64,000 bases of DNA from Cannabis sativa (GCF_029168945.1 NC_083603.1:15562001-15626000), one strand, 5' to 3'; positions 48,315 to 63,077 are shown, counted from the first letter of the stretch. Notes: generated from the sequence alone by a model not told the origin. Translations and numbers: made by a program.

Positions 48315-49357
48315 TGTTGGAAATATTTTTACCAGGATCTTAGATTTACTAACAAGTATGTTGTTTAAACATCCTAAATATGAACTTCTAAAACGATATT
48401 AAATAAACACATATAAAGTATGAGAAACCTTACAGTGGTTGCAGCGGAATATAATGTCTCCTTCCACTCAGATCTCTAACCCTTGTATCCTTTCTGTCGT
48501 AGAATATCACCAAGATCTGAGCCCGAATGTCCTTCTCTTGAATCTGGATTCTTCAGAATCTTCCACACTATGATTGAGGTACCACTTGATGTGTGTGGGC
48601 ACTCACTCTATAACTCAAGGGTTCAGTTTTCAGAAGTGAAGAAGAGGGAGAGAGCGTGGCGGCTAGGTTAAGGAAGAAGGCACTCAGTTTTTCTTTGAAG
48701 GAATGAGATGTATCATCTTTTTCTGAAGTCATCACTACCTATTTATAGTCAACCACCTAGGGTTGGGTTAGAATTATTTGGCATTAAAATAATGAAAAAA
48801 TAAATGATAAAAACCTACTTAAGTGGCCGGCCTAGGTAAAGGATAATGGGCCCCACTTTTACAATTTTGTTGTTTTATCATTTCTACATCTCATTTTCTC
48901 AAAAACGCCAATATTCCAATTTAACCATTTAAATGCCAATTTTAATTATTTAATAACTATAAATTAATTATTAAATAATAATGTCATTTAATATATTTAA
49001 TAATTAGACTAATCAAAGTCTCTTAATTAACAAATAAGTCCTAGAAACTCTTTCTTCACAATTTAGCCATTGCTTAGTGAAAATTCACAAAATAGACATA
49101 GTCGAATTTTAGAATTATAATTGATTAATCAAAATCAATTAACTGAGTCTTACAAGTAGTATCTCAACTAGTATGGGGACCATGGGCCTATATATCCGAG
49201 CTTCCAATAAGCAGACCAAGAACTTACTAGGTAAATTCACTGACTTATTAATTCCTTGTTGCATCCACGCATAGAACTTGGAATTGCACTCTCGGCTATA
49301 TAGAACGCTCTATATGTTCCACCATATAGATACGCTATCAATTATCCATGGTTATAA
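48315..49357 (-). repeat. Copia B LTR, truncated (1043 bp)
   Basis: Starts TGTTGGAAATATTTTTACC and follows the other LTRs up to CCATGGTTATAA, where Copia copy C begins. Its remaining part should lie beyond copy C, outside the window. Confidence 0.7.
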
Positions 49358-51256
49358 TGTTGGAAATTATTTTACCAGGATGTTAGATCTACTCACAAGT
49401 ATGTTGATTAACACCCTAAATATGAACTTTCTAAAACGATGAAATAAACACATATAAAGTTTAGGAAACCTTACATTGGGTGCAGCGGAATATAATGACT
49501 CCTTCCGTTCAGATATCTAGCCCTTGATTCCTTTCTGTAGAAGAGCATTATCAATATCTGAACCTGGATCTCTTTCTCTGAATCTTTGATGCTGAAACCT
49601 CCTTCTTGCTGAAAGTCTTTCTTCACGATCTTCCTCACTATGATTGAGGTATCACTTGCTGTGTGTGGGCACTACTCTTACACTAAGAAATTTGAAATCT
49701 CAATGAGGAAGAGAGAGAGAGTGGGTTCGGCCAAAGATAGGGAGAGAGAATGCTCAGATTTTTCTCTGAAGGAAAAATAGAAAATTTAAGTGTGTAATTT
49801 CCTGATGCCTTCACTATCTATTTATAGCATTTCACTAGGGTTAGGTTTGAATTATTTGGCATTAAAATAATGAAAATATCAGTTTAAATTTCCTACAAAA
49901 GTGGCCGGCCCTATACAAGTGGATTTGGGCCTCACTTTTTGCAATTTTGCAGTTTTATCTTTTCTGCATCTGATTTTCTCAAAAACGCCAATTTTCTAAT
50001 TCAACCATTTAAATGCCAATTCTAACTATTTAATAACTATAAATAATTATTAAATAATATTGTCATTTATCATATTTATTAATTGAACCATACAAAGTAT
50101 CATAATTAACAAATATGCCCCTAAAACTCTTTCTTTACGATTTCGCCCTTACTTAGTGAAAAATTCACAAATAGACATAGTCTAATTTGAGAATTATAAT
50201 TGATTAATCAAAACCAATTACATGAGTCTTACAAGCAATATTATCTCAACTAGTGCGGGGACCATGGGTCTATATAACCGAGCTTCCAATAAGTAGATCA
50301 AGAATTTAGCACTAAAATTTACTAACTTATTAATTCTTCGTTGAATCCACGCATAGAACTTAGAATTGCACTCTCAGTATAATAGAATGCTCTATATGTT
50401 CCAACATATAGACGCATCATCAGTTATCCATTGTTATAATCCTAATGTGATCAATGATCCTCTATATGAATGATCTACACTGTAAAGGGATTAGATTACC
50501 GTAACACCCTACTATGTATTTTATCCTTAAAACACTTGACCCCGTATAAATGATATTTCAGCTTATGTGAAATGAGTACTCCACCATTTATGTTTGTTTG
50601 GTCAAGCTCGAAGGAGATCATCCTTTACTTACTATTCGCCAGATAGAAGCTGTAGATTCCATGTTTATGCTAGCGCTCCCACTCAATTGCACTACCGTGT
50701 TCCCAAAATGTACGTATCACCCTGACCTAAAAGTAGGCTTAACTAACAAATCAAAGAACACGAATAGCCTTTCAAGATTGAGCCTAATCATAACAGGATT
50801 AAGAACATTTGATCTAGGATCAACTAGGCGATATTGACTTGAATAGATATTACGGTAAGTTTAATAAATCTAAGTCAAAGTTCAATATCGGTCCCTTCCG
50901 ATGCATACTCCATGCATCCAACCTGAGCTTTACTTTAACCAATGCTCTGGAAAGAACATAGCACTTCTCCAAATGCAAGTAAACTCTGTTGTAGATTATC
51001 ATATCAGTAAAACCCTGTGTCTGATAAATCTAGGAAACTTTATTCACATAGTCATGTTTACTTTCCAATGTGTTGACGGCACAATAAACAGGATCAAGTA
51101 TGTGAAAAGGGTTTCAGATGAATTTATACATTATATACATATAATCATGAAATAAATCATGTGAACCATGCAACATTAAGTGTTATTTTTTATCTATATT
51201 AATAAGTAAATCTGATTATATTGAAATGAGTTTTATTTAGGGCATAAAACCCAACA
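49358..51256 (-). repeat. 3' LTR of Copia copy C
   Basis: TGTTGG to CCAACA, 1899 bp, with the TATA-like word at 49818-49827 and the same 79-codon antisense open frame (50598-50837) as copy 1. Confidence 0.8.
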
Positions 51257-54200
51257 AACTCCCACTTGCACTAATATAAAACAAAAAGTGCGTTTCAAAT
51301 AATCTCAACACCTTCATATACAAATCAAGTGTAGTAGTAGTAAACTCCTCGTAATAGGATCTGAAAGGTTGAATTAACCACAAACTTTTCTCCACCATTA
51401 CTCTTCCTTAATCACAAAATCATTGATAATGTGAAATTCCTCTCTATATGTCTACTCTCTTGGGATACTGGATTCTATATCTTTGGCAACTACTTTTGGG
51501 TTAATCAGGAAATTAACACTAGTAGTTAAGGCAATTTGGAATGATGCCAAAAATGTATAGAACTTTCCTTAGACTGAATAAGTACCTTTCCTGCAACTTT
51601 AACATTCAATCTCTCTCTGGTAGACCTAGAGACTTCAGATAGGTTTTTACACTTCTCCAAAATCACTATTCCACCCCCAGAGTAACCACCATCTTATCAG
51701 AAAGATTTACTAGCACAAAGGCAAATTTTGAAATCTGATATGGTGTAGTCTAAGAGTTTTAAACACACCCTTATAGACTAACATATAGTTCATCTTCTTA
51801 ATCTTAAGATTTACTTGATTGTCTTCTAATGTTCTTCTCCTTGATTAATCTGATACCAACTCATTACTCCCACTCAACAGCAGGTGTCTGGTCTAAGGCA
51901 TACAAAAGCATATCTAAGACCTCTCACTGTTGATTTAAGAAATTCTTTCATGGCTTTATCTTTTCTGGAATAGTTGAGACTTTTCCTTAGATAAATAAAA
52001 TCTATGCCTAGAAGTCGAGAAGCTTCTATAGATTTCCATTAGAAAGAAAATGCTTCAGCATCTTACTAAAGTAAGTTGCTTGCATTATAGTAAGTAATTA
52101 CCAGGTATACCACAAGCCATAGGTTTAGATAAAATCAAACCTATTACACTAGGAACAGGAAGTTTGTTAAGTCCATAGAATAGACTTATTAAATATAATT
52201 TCCTTTTATTTCCTTGTAATAGAAAACTTTAGGTTATTCCATGTGAATGGATTAAACCATAGTTCTATTGGCTTTTCTTCTTAGTTTCTTCTCTTGACAA
52301 TCCATTACTTGTTTAAACTCACAATGGATTTTAATCATTAGTGTCTCCCAAGTCATAAGAAGGTGAGTTCCTAGAAACTCTCCCACTACGACAATGTACC
52401 GTGAATTATGTCGAAAAAAACTAAATGGTATTAACCTCTTTTGTTGTGACAAGACAACAGCGGCAGTGGGATCATCATATGTAAGATGATAGAACACTTT
52501 TGGAATCAAGAATCAAATATCTCCTTTATTTGCTACTTGATTTCAGACTTAGTCATTATCTTAGAAAAGTAGTATTTGTTTGAACAAACACTTTCTTATC
52601 TATTGACAATGGGATGGTCCACCCCTAATCACTTAGAACAGCTAACAAACCATGGTTAACAGTTCTAGCTTTTCTTAAGATTTTGATTAGGTCATCCATG
52701 AATCTAGTAATGATTTACATTAAGTATACAACCATTACATCATTCTGAAATTGTATTACCATAGAAGGATTTAGGCAACGACTAGTAACTAATCATCAAC
52801 ATGCAACTCGAAATTTCTGGGAAGGTAAGTTTGGATATAATTCAAAAATCAATTTAATGATCTTTGAACTGCATATCTACTAACTATTTCTCCACCCCTA
52901 TCAGTTCGCAAGATCTTTAACCACTTACCTTAATGGTTTTAACCATTGCTAGAAATTAATAAAATTTTTCAAACATTTCAAATTTCTTGCTAAAAGGTAT
53001 ATCTAGAGTTATCGTTTTAAGAATACAACGTAAAACTCATATCCACCCCTGAATGTACATCCATCTGCGAATGAGATGAACTACTTTCAGTGGATATAGG
53101 CATATTAACTCTTTGCAGAGATTGATCTTGTCAAATCCACTATGAACAAGATACAAATGCCATAGATTAAAAAAATGTGGTAGTGTCTTTTGATGACTTA
53201 GGTTTAGTTACATCAAAGAATTCATAGAATAGTGTAAGTGGATCCTGGTCAGAGAATACCTAACTCATATTCCATACAATTTGAATCCATTAATAGAAGA
53301 TGGATACTAAACCCTTGTGAAGGTGTAACTGTATTTCATCCTGGAATTAGAAATATAAGAAAATTTCTGTTTGGAATCTAAAATTAAAGTCAAAGACTTA
53401 AATTTATACCAAATATAATGAGTAATTCTATCTTGGACCACCACTACTAATTTTATTCTAAGTCTGATTTGCCCATACAAGTAGGAGATTTCTAAGATTG
53501 AGGATTTATATCAATTGGGAATAGAATTTCGGAATTATAATCATATGCGTCATTTAATTTCTTAAGAGAAAATATAGAATGACATGAAATGATTTATAGA
53601 CCATTCATCCAATGATATGTTATTGAGCTAATTCGAAATGAATAAGCTAAGAGGAATTAGGATAATTTCGTTTATAAATAAAAATCCAACGATGCTTCGA
53701 TTAGCGAATGTCAAAGTAATCTTATTTATACAATCTTCTTGTTTCATATCGTAAAAATACTAGTCTAAGGTGTCATCAATTGATGAACAGCTAGATGTCG
53801 TATATACAATATTTATCTTTCGAGATCTAACACTATTATGTATGTCTAATGGTTAAAATCCACTAGGGATTTATCTCATTAGATAAACAAGCCAAGTTAG
53901 ACCAACAATGAAGATTCAAAATTAAACTACAACTTAATAACAGAAAATAACATGGTTCAATAGAAATTCATACACAATTCAGAAATTATAAACATATAGC
54001 AAGTAGGAATGACAAGTGAAAATACTAAAACTTATAATCCTAAATAATTTCCAAGGTTTTCAACAAACTGATATCAGTGTCCCGTTTAGGCGAGAGTCAA
54101 AGCTACCATCCATTGAATAGAGTTGTCAGCTCATCTAAAATGTAAACCATTCTAGCAACCTTTTATTCGATCAAAATATGAATCCAACGTTGTCCCGGTA

Positions 54201-56103
54201 GGCGAGAGTCAAGGTTATTCTCATTTTATAAGCTTCCACCATTGTTTCATGTTTCATAAGTTTATCTCTAAGTAGTCACTGTAGGGGAGAGTCTAATAGA
54301 GACTAAAACTTACAAAACACTTATCAAATGAGATTTTACGGTGTTAAATGCGTTCAACGAATAACCATCCATAGGGGGACGAAGTCTAGCGTCTCGAGGT
54401 TATATTGAAAATATTTAACTTTTATAAGACCAACAATAGAGATCGAATATCTTAATAATAATCAAGCTTATTATTTAAAGTGAGTTGTATTTTATTTGAT
54501 TCTCTTTATTTAATCTATTTATTTTAAATATATATTTATTTAAAATTTCCAATTTAGAATGAAAATTCTAAATATAAATTTTAATTTGATATTTATAAAT
54601 TTTACTTAGATGGATATGAAAATAACATGAATTATTTCCATCTTAGTAATAATTTCCAATAAATATTTAGAAAAATATTCAATTTAAGTTGTTACAAAAT
54701 TAATTTAAATTAATTTACAACTCAAATTTAATTTTCTATAAATATATATTGCATTTCGAAAAATTAAAGTATTCAAGGACACAATTTTCGAAAATGCATG
54801 TTAAAATAATAAAAAAAAATTAATCCTGGAAAAATTATTCTAATTTAATGTTGGCCCAAAATTAATTAATAAAATTAATTTACAACAAAAAATATAATTT
54901 TCCTATTTAATTAAATATATAAGAAAAATTTCAAATATTTAAGTATGATGATGAAAATCAACTTAAATATTAATTTTCTATTTAATTAAATACACTAGAA
55001 AAATACTTCAAGCAAAAATATCATCTATCTAGATTTTCTTTTGACTAATTAATTTAATTTCTAATAATATACTTTAATTCAATTTATTAATCAATAAATG
55101 AAAAAATCATTGATTTAAGTTGATCCAAGAATTAATTAAAATAAATAATTAATTTACAACTTAATCTATTTTTCAAGATAGATTCAAAATCATCTTGCAT
55201 TATAAAATGCAATTTCGAAAATTGATTAATAAAATAAAGAAAAAAATATATTTTACTTCATTTATTTTAATTAATCATTAAATGAAAAAATCATTGATTT
55301 AAGTTGGTCCAAAATTAAAATAAATAATTTACAACTTTAATCTATTTTTCAAATAAAATTCGAAATTCTAGCATTTAAGAAATGCAATTTCGAAATTTGA
55401 TTAATAAAATAAAGAAAAAATATATTTTGAAAATTATTTAAATTTAGTTGAAAAAATAAATTTCAACTAAAAATTATTTTCTATTTAATTAAGTGTCATG
55501 AAAAAGAAATATTTAAGTATCATGAGGAAAATCAACTTAGATATTTAATTTTCAAATTAATTAAATGTATTAAATTCAAGAAATAAATAATTAAGTGTAG
55601 AGAAGGCTTAGTTATTAATCTCTAGTTTAATACTAGGAAGAAATAAATTGTACCAAAATTAATTATTTAAAATAATTAATTTCACAATGTATAATATTTT
55701 CCTATTTAATATTAAAAATAATAAGTAGTCTAGAAATAACTATCTAGAAAATATCTTATTTGACTAAGTATCTTTTCCACAAAATTTGAAAACATATCTA
55801 ATTTAAGTTGTATTAGAAAAAATCTAGAACTTAAATATTTTCAAATTTAAATTTAATTAAATATCAAAAATTAAGTTGTAACCACTTAATTTAAAAATAT
55901 TTTATTTTAAGTTAATATTCGAAAAGATATTAACTTAAAAAATATCTAAAATATTCCATTTTAAGTTAATATTCAAAAAGATATTAACTTAAAAAATATC
56001 TAAAGAATCTTAATAACCAATGCCTAAAATTTCTCAACTTAATTTTGAAATTTGAAATTCAAAAGATATTCAGATTTAAGTTGATTAGTTATAGATAACT
56101 AAA
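51257..56103 (-). other. Non-coding interior of Copia copy C
   Basis: Polypurine tract 51257-51271, then short RNase H/RT relics (open piece 52252-52509, matching 993-1238 of copy 1), then AT-rich sequence from about 54440. Two 54-base units at 55897-56004 contain GTTAATATTCGAAAAGATAT and its near-palindrome; copy 1 has only one. Nothing else was recognised. Confidence 0.55.
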
Positions 56104-56873
56104 TGTTGCCCCTAATTTTGCCCAATATACGTGGACCAACCAGACAGGGACACATGGATCAAGCAATTCACAATATTTGCTAAGTCATTTACGCCATAAG
56201 GTAACGTCCCGGACGTAGGTCCCGGAGAAGGCACGAGGTGCTCCCGGAAGCTCATATAACGCTAAGGCGTCTCCGCGAAGTGTCAGGTTTCTCCTGAGTA
56301 ATCAAGTCGCATTAAATGCCGCATGGGAGGAAGCGTGTTGGGACTGCTACACGCAATAAAGTCTGACGGTACAACCTCCAACCAGCAGCGCCACAGTAAT
56401 GATCATTTAAGTCTAGCGACGGCTACACTGTGAAGAGTCACGTCAATCAAAAGGCAATAAGGACATTCCACATAAAAACCCTACAGCACCTAGGGATTTG
56501 ACCATGCATTACCCATGGTATATTCATTGGGAATACCCAATTTTATGGATACTTACAGATACACTTGTAAGGACAATTCTAGGGATTACCCCACCAAAAA
56601 CACTATAAATACCCCCTCAAAGCTCATTAAATGGGATCGAGAATCTTGGGCTGCATATGAGCAAGTAGAGTAAATACTCACCAAGAACATTCTCTGTATT
56701 TATAAGGGTGAAATTCTCCCAAGTATAATATCTGTATTAAATACATCCATAAATAACAAAGACTCGTGGACTAAGGCTCATTAACGCCCAACCACGTAAA
56801 AATCCTTCTCTCACTTTCTTACAGCTCAATAATTTTATAATATTTTATTAGTTGCCGAAAATCTCGGTCAACA
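56104..56873 (+). repeat. 5' LTR of Gypsy copy 2 (770 bp), TATA box at 56604-56610
   Basis: TGTTGCCCC to CGGTCAACA. TATAAAT within CACTATAAATACCCCCTC is shared with copy 1. Followed by TTTTGGTGCTTTCATTGAG (56874-56892), the likely primer-binding region. Confidence 0.8.
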
Positions 56874-56935
56874 TTTTGGTGCTTTCATTGAGAGCTGAAG
56901 AAAGCTACTGTAAACAAACATTTGACTTCACAAAC

Positions 56936-59608
56936 ATGGTGGAGACAAGAAGTACTCGTCAGCCTCGTCCTCTGGAAGACGCTCAAGACCCGAATGAGGA
57001 AGATGTAGCCTCAAGAGCAGCAGAGGAGTCCGAGGAAGAAGAAATAGTCCCCGATGATGACTACGAGGGAAACCTCGACGAAGGTAGTTACTCAGAACTG
57101 GTGCTTCTCAGACAAAAAGCTATCGATCACAAAGCTGAGATCGAAGCTCAGAAAGCGCAAAACCAGAAAATGCAAGAAGTGATGCTGGCCATGCAAAAAG
57201 CCATGGAAGCAGCTGGCATTCACGTGCACCCCAAGGCAATGACCGCTGGACTCGACAAGGAGCCAGCGACGTCTTCGCCTAATTCCCAGCAGCAGAAATC
57301 TAGGGAGCCTAGCCCTATAAGATACCCTGCTGAAGGGAATCAAACAAAAAACCCTACTTCTACCCCAGGGCGAAAGAAAAAGGTGCGGGATCCGCGAAAG
57401 GTCCGCTCAGATTTCCCTAAAGGGAAAGGTCCGCAGAGGGGCAAGCCCCAAAAAGGGAGCCTTGGCCCTCAGGATCGAGGGGACCGAAAAAGCGTTTCCG
57501 TACACCAAGAACCCGGGGGTAGAGGGAGAAGAGGACAGAGGTGTCCTCCCGTTGATCTGAGAAATCAAATCAATGGGAACCAAGGTGATCTCCGAGATCA
57601 CCTTGACCAAAAAAGATACAGACCCGCGGTCTCCACGGGTACGTTGAATGAAGGAATTATGGCGGAACTCGCCATACTTCGAAAAGACATTGCCCGAGTC
57701 TCCCGGAGACAGAAAGGAGATGACTCCAACTCGAACAGCGAGGATTGAGAGCCATGTGCTAAGCACATCTTAGAGGCGGAGCTCCCTAAGAACTTTAAGA
57801 TGCCCGAAATGGCAGCTTATACCGGGAACTCCGATCCTAGCGATCACTTGTCACGGTTCAACCGTGTCATGACGGTCATGAGGGTCAGCAATGACGCCAA
57901 ATTTCTGTGCTTCCCACTTACCCTAAGTGGGTCTGCGGAAGAATGGTTCAAAATACTGGAACCAGGATCCGTGGGCTGCTGGAACAAACTACAGACCAAC
58001 TTCCGGAGGCAGTTTGTCGCCGCAAGAAAGGTCAATCTGGAGGTCAGTGCCTTGACCAATATCAAGCAACTGCCCACCGAGACCTTGAAGAATTACATAA
58101 AGAGGTTCCGAGAGGAAGCCTCGAAAACCAAGAAAGTTGACGACGGACAACAGCTTGCACTTCTCCAAGCAGGAATCCGCACTGGGACTCCTTTCTGGAA
58201 TGAGCTGCAGCAAGAAGGAGCTGCTAGCCTCCAGGACTTCCAGAAGAGAGTCCAAAAATATATCAACCTCGAAGAAGCCCAAATCGTGGCTTATGGAGGC
58301 TACTATCCCACCGGAATAGCAGGGTACATGCCCGGAGTATCACCCTCGGGTACTGCCCCGACCGCAACTCCACAAGCAAGTGGCATACAATTCTCTGCTA
58401 CCCCCGAATATAGCCAGGGCCAAGCCTTGGCACCAGCATCATCCCATTTTGGCAACCCGTCCGGAGTGAATGGACAAGCTCCTTCACACTCTGCTCCAGC
58501 TGCTAGCCTGACAGGCCCTTCCCAGGGTTCGAGGAGTAAAAGATCCTCCAGAGGCAGCACCCGGACGGGAGAGAAGTGCCAGAAAAAGGGGTACACCCCC
58601 CAGTATACTCAATACACGGAGCTTTCAGACTCCCAAGAGCGTGTGTACTTTGCTACTAGGCAAAATACACACTACCGGAGACCACAACCGTTGTACAAAG
58701 ATAGCTCCCGAAGAGATCCGAGCAAGAGATACGAGTACCACAACGACATTGGTCATAGCACCAATGAATGTAAGAATCTCAAAGACGAGATCGAAAATCC
58801 AATCCGATTAGGCCACCTCTATGAGTGGATCAAGAATAGGTTGCCCCACCTCAATCCGGGTCAGGCGACTGTGGGTATGCCTCAGGGAATACCAGGGGGT
58901 ACAGTAGGAGTATTGGCTCCAACTGCTCCCACGGGCGACGCCCAGCATATCCCCGGTCTGCCGCCCCGGCCTAATGGGAGGGTAGCCATGATCTCTGGAG
59001 GTCCCCATATCGGAGAGACTACTCGCAAGGAGCTTAAGCGATACGCCGGGGCCACGAAACACAATGAGGTGTGGGAAGTTACTCAAATCTCAGCTCAAAG
59101 GCCCCGGTTGATGGACCAACCCATCACGTTCACGGAAGAAGACGCCAAGACGCTGCGCTTCCCTCATCATGACCCGTTGGTCATAGAGACCCCCATCGCG
59201 AATAAAGTGGTGGCCAGAGTCTTAATTGACAATGGAAGTTCCTTGAACTTACTCTTCAAAGAAGCCTTCACCGCGATAGGCTTGACAGACCGGGACCTCT
59301 CACCCAGTGGGTCCCAGCTCACAGGGTTTAACGGGACCACACTTATCCCAATGGGAAAAGTAAGGCTCCCAGTCACCTTGTGCCCGGACACCCCCCAGAG
59401 CACATTCAAATACTGCACCTTCATAGTGGTGGACTGTCCGACAGCCTACAACGTGATCCTCGGCTGACCGGCCTTGGTGGACTTTGGCGCAGTCACATCG
59501 ATTCGGCACCTGTGCCTAAAGTTCCCTACCCGGGAGGCCGGAATCGGAACTGTGAGGGGAAACTAGGGGGAAGCAAGACAATGTTACAATGTCGCAACCC
59601 ACCTGCCC
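56936..59608 (+). pseudogene. Gypsy copy 2 gag and protease
   Basis: Starts MVETRSTRQPRPLED at 56936. An acidic N-terminus is followed by a Gln-rich helix, basic linker, gag core ([18 protein letters not shown]), zinc-knuckle-like region (the first Cys is Tyr here: [14 protein letters not shown]) and protease [13 protein letters not shown]. In-frame stops: TGA at 57746-57748 and 59465-59467 (both CGA in the family frame) and TAG at 59564-59566 (CAA in copy 1, so CAG or CAA before). Apart from the stops the frame is kept from 56936 onward. Confidence 0.85.
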
Positions 59609-61600
59609 GTGCTAATGGTCTGGGAGTCAGCTAAGCCAGAAGTGGCTGAAGAGGATGAGTTGGACCCCCGTGTGGGGTCCGAAAGAATTGTGGAACCAAT
59701 GGAGGACGTTGAAGAAGTATCAGTGTGCAACATCGACTCCACCAAAGTACTTCGGCTAGGGAAGAACCTAGATCCGGAGGAAAAAGAAAAAATAATAAAA
59801 ACACTGAAGGGTGCCATCGACATCTTTGCATGGCGCCAAGAAGACATGACTGGCATAAGCCCTCATGTCATCTCCCACGTACTCAACGTCAATCCGGACA
59901 TGCCTCCCGTCCAGCAAAAGCGACGCCCGCTCGATTCGGTGAAAGCCGAAGCTCTAGAGAAAGAGGTGGATAAACTTTTGACTAACGGCATGATCAGTGA
60001 CGTATACTATCCAGAGTGGCTGGCTAATCCGGTCCTGGTGCCCAAGCCGAACGGAACTTGGCGAGTCTGTATAGATTTCACCGATCTAAACAAAGCTTGT
60101 CCAAAGGACTGCTTCCCGCTGCCCAGGATCGACCAAATGGTAGATGCCACTTCTGGATTCAAACTGATATCCTTCATGGACGCCTATGCTGGGTACAATC
60201 AAATAAAAATGCATACGGCAGACCAGGAGTGCACTAGCTTCAGGACCGATAAGGGGGTATACTGTTACCTAGTCATGCCCTTCGGACTGAAAAACGCTGG
60301 AGCAACCTATCAAAGAATGGTTAACCGGATGTTTAAAGGCCTCCTGGGGCAAAACATGGAGGTCTACGTGGACGACATGCTCGTCAAATCCAAAGCATGC
60401 AACAGCCATGCAAGCGACTTAGAAGAATGCTTCGAAGTTGTCCGGAGATACTGCATGAAGCTCAACCCAAAGAAATGCACCTTTGGGGTCAAATCAGGAA
60501 AGTTCCTGGGCTTCATCGTCAGTCAAAGGGGGATTAAGGCAAATCCAGAAAAAATCCAGGCTCTCCTGAGCATGCCATCCCCCAAAAAACATAAAGATGT
60601 GCAGAGCCTGACCGGAAAGGTAGCTGCTTTAAGCCGCTTCATCTCACGGTCCATGGACAAGTGCATACCCTTCTTCAACGTGTTAAAGAAGTGCCAAAAG
60701 TTCGAATGGTCGGACGAGTGCGAGGAGGCATTCAAAAAGCTAAAAGAGCACATGGCCAAGCCTCCTATCCTATCAAAACCCGTCCTCGGAGAAGACCTAT
60801 TTCTTTATTTGGCCGTCTCCGAACACGCGGTCAGCGCTGCCTTGGTCCGGGAAGAAGAGAAAACTCAGCATCCCGTGTACTATGTCAGCAAGCGCATGAT
60901 AGGGGCCGAAACAAGATACCCGGTCATTGAAAAACTGGTGTTTTGCCTCCTGATGGCATCAAGGAAATTGAGGCCATACTTCCAAGCCCATCCGATCAAA
61001 ATTCTGACCAATCACCCGCTCCGACAGGTCCTCCAAAAGCCTGAAGCGTCCGAAAGGCTCCTCAAGTGGGCAATGGAGCTAAGTCAATTCGACTTGCACT
61101 ACATATCCCAAATTTCTATAAAAGGCCAAGCCTTGGCGGACTTTATTACTGAATGCAACGAAGCCGAGGCAACCGCGAATACGCCGGTACCGCCAATCCC
61201 CACATGGAGGGTATTTGTAGACGGAGCCTCCAATGAGAACGGTTCCGGAGCCGGAGTGGCTATGATATCACCAACCGGACTGCGACTCCAGGCGGCCCTA
61301 CGGTTTGACTTCGCAGCTTCAAACAATGAGGCCGAATATGAAGCCCTGATAGTAGGGCTGAAATTAGCAAAAGCTGTAGGAGCCAAAAGAGTGGAAGTCT
61401 ATAGTGATTCCCAACTGGTCGTAAACTAGGTATCCGGAGAATACCAAACCCGCGGCGAGCGAATGGCCGCGTACGTAACAATAGTCCGAGAGCTGCTCCA
61501 CAAGTTCACAGACTACAAAATAGAAAGAATCCCCCGAGAAAAGAACACTCACGCGGACTGTCTGGCTAACTTAGCCTCAGATAGCGAAATCGAAGAGCTG
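59609..61600 (+). pseudogene. Gypsy copy 2 reverse transcriptase and RNase H
   Basis: A 606-residue open stretch with RT motifs [22 protein letters not shown] and [15 protein letters not shown], then RNase [16 protein letters not shown] and [10 protein letters not shown]. It is stopped by TAG at 61427-61429 where copy 1 has CAA-type Gln ([10 protein letters not shown]), and resumes in the same frame ([12 protein letters not shown]). The RT catalytic motif and both RNase H blocks are present. Confidence 0.85.
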
Positions 61601-62912
61601 GGGGTAGTACCAGTGGAACGCTTGGCAGAGCCAAGCATCAAAATAAAAGAGACCACGATAACGGTTGGGCAAGAACCCAGCTGGATGGTCCCCATCATAA
61701 AATACATAACAAAAGGTGAGTTGCCCCAAGAAAGGGCACTGTCTCGGAAGATTCAGTATCAGGCTCATCGTTATGTAATGATGGATCAAATTCTCTACCG
61801 AAGAGGACTCAGCATGCCTTATTTAAGGTGTGTATCGGACCCTGAAGCTAGACAAATCATGCTAGAGGTCCACGAAGGGTTCTGTGGAGATCATACGGGA
61901 GGACCCAGTCTCTCAAAGAAAATATTGAGGCAAGGGTACTTCTGGCTAACAATGAAAAAAGATTGTATAGACTATGTCCAAAAGTGTGACTCGTGCCAAA
62001 GGTACGCGAACATACCGAGAGCTCCTCCAAATGAAATCACCCCGATGACTAGTCCCTGGCCCTTCGCGGTTTGGGAATAGATCTTATTGGGTCCCTGCCA
62101 ACAGGAAAAGGGGGAGTAAAGTATGCAATAGTAGCAGTAGACTACTTCACCAAATGGACGGAGGCTGAGCCTATGAAGACAATAACTGCTAAAAAAGCAC
62201 TGGACTTTGTTATTAAAAGCATAGTGTGTCGATATGGCTTGCCTCACAAAATAGTCTCTGACAATGGAAAGCAATTCGATTGGAATTTACTGACTTTTGC
62301 AACCAACACGGAGTAGTGAAAAGCTTCTCCGCGGTGGCCAGACCTCAAACAAACGGTCAGAAGGAAGCAGTCAATAAAATCCTAAAGGTCACCTTGAAGA
62401 AAAAGGTGCTGGCCTGCAAAAACAACTGGCCTGAAGAGTTGCCAAGGGTGTTATGGGCCTACCGGACGACCCCCAGAACCACGACCGGTCACTCGCCTTT
62501 TTCAATGGCGTACGGTTGTGAAGTGATGGTCCCGGTGGAAACGTTATTCCCATCCCACAGGAGGACGACTTACGATCCAGCCACGAATCAAGCTTTGCTT
62601 CAAGAGGCTTTGGATCAAGTCGAAGAACTCCGGGATGAATCTGAAATACGGATGGCAGCTTATCAGAAGAAGGTGACCAAGTATTTTAACTCTAAGGTTA
62701 AAAACAGAAAATTTGCTATTGGGGATATGGTCCTAAGAAGAGTCTTCCCAGCCACCCAGGAACCCGGAGTGGGGGTACTTGGGCCAAATTGGGAAGGACC
62801 ATATGAAATCGAGGACGAAATCGGCTCCGGCACTTACAAGCTAAAAAGAATGGATGGAACCATTGTGCCAAGAGCCTGGAATGCCGATCACCTCATAAAA
62901 TATTACCAATAG
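61601..62912 (+). pseudogene. Gypsy copy 2 integrase
   Basis: Zinc-binding part ([20 protein letters not shown]), core ([23 protein letters not shown]) and C-terminal part ([16 protein letters not shown]) ending at 62912. The frame shifts near 62078 (GGG where copy 1 has GGGG) and near 62280 (about five bases missing after CAATTCGATTG). The tail matches copy 1 residue for residue over long stretches. Confidence 0.8.
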
Positions 62913-63077
62913 CAAAGATATAACTTAGACTTTGTTCAAAGAGTTTGTACCGTCCAAATGTATACCTCCTCTACGTGTTGAATAAAACTGAGTGTCGTAA
63001 AAACAAAGTTTTTATGCCACTCAGGGGGGGTACTAGGGTATACCGCACGGACAGACAGAAAACAAACTAAGTAAAAT

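Larger units (their letters stand above)
49358..56103 (-). mobile_element. Copia-type element copy C: 3' LTR and interior, cut by Gypsy copy 2
   Basis: LTR 49358-51256 (1899 bp) followed by polypurine tract and an interior collinear with 41-4690 of copy 1. The interior is cut at 56103 by a Gypsy LTR, so the 5' LTR is not seen. The shared interior has no long frame in either copy. A block at 54240-54430 is different between the copies. RT relics lie at about 51870-52090. Confidence 0.75.
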
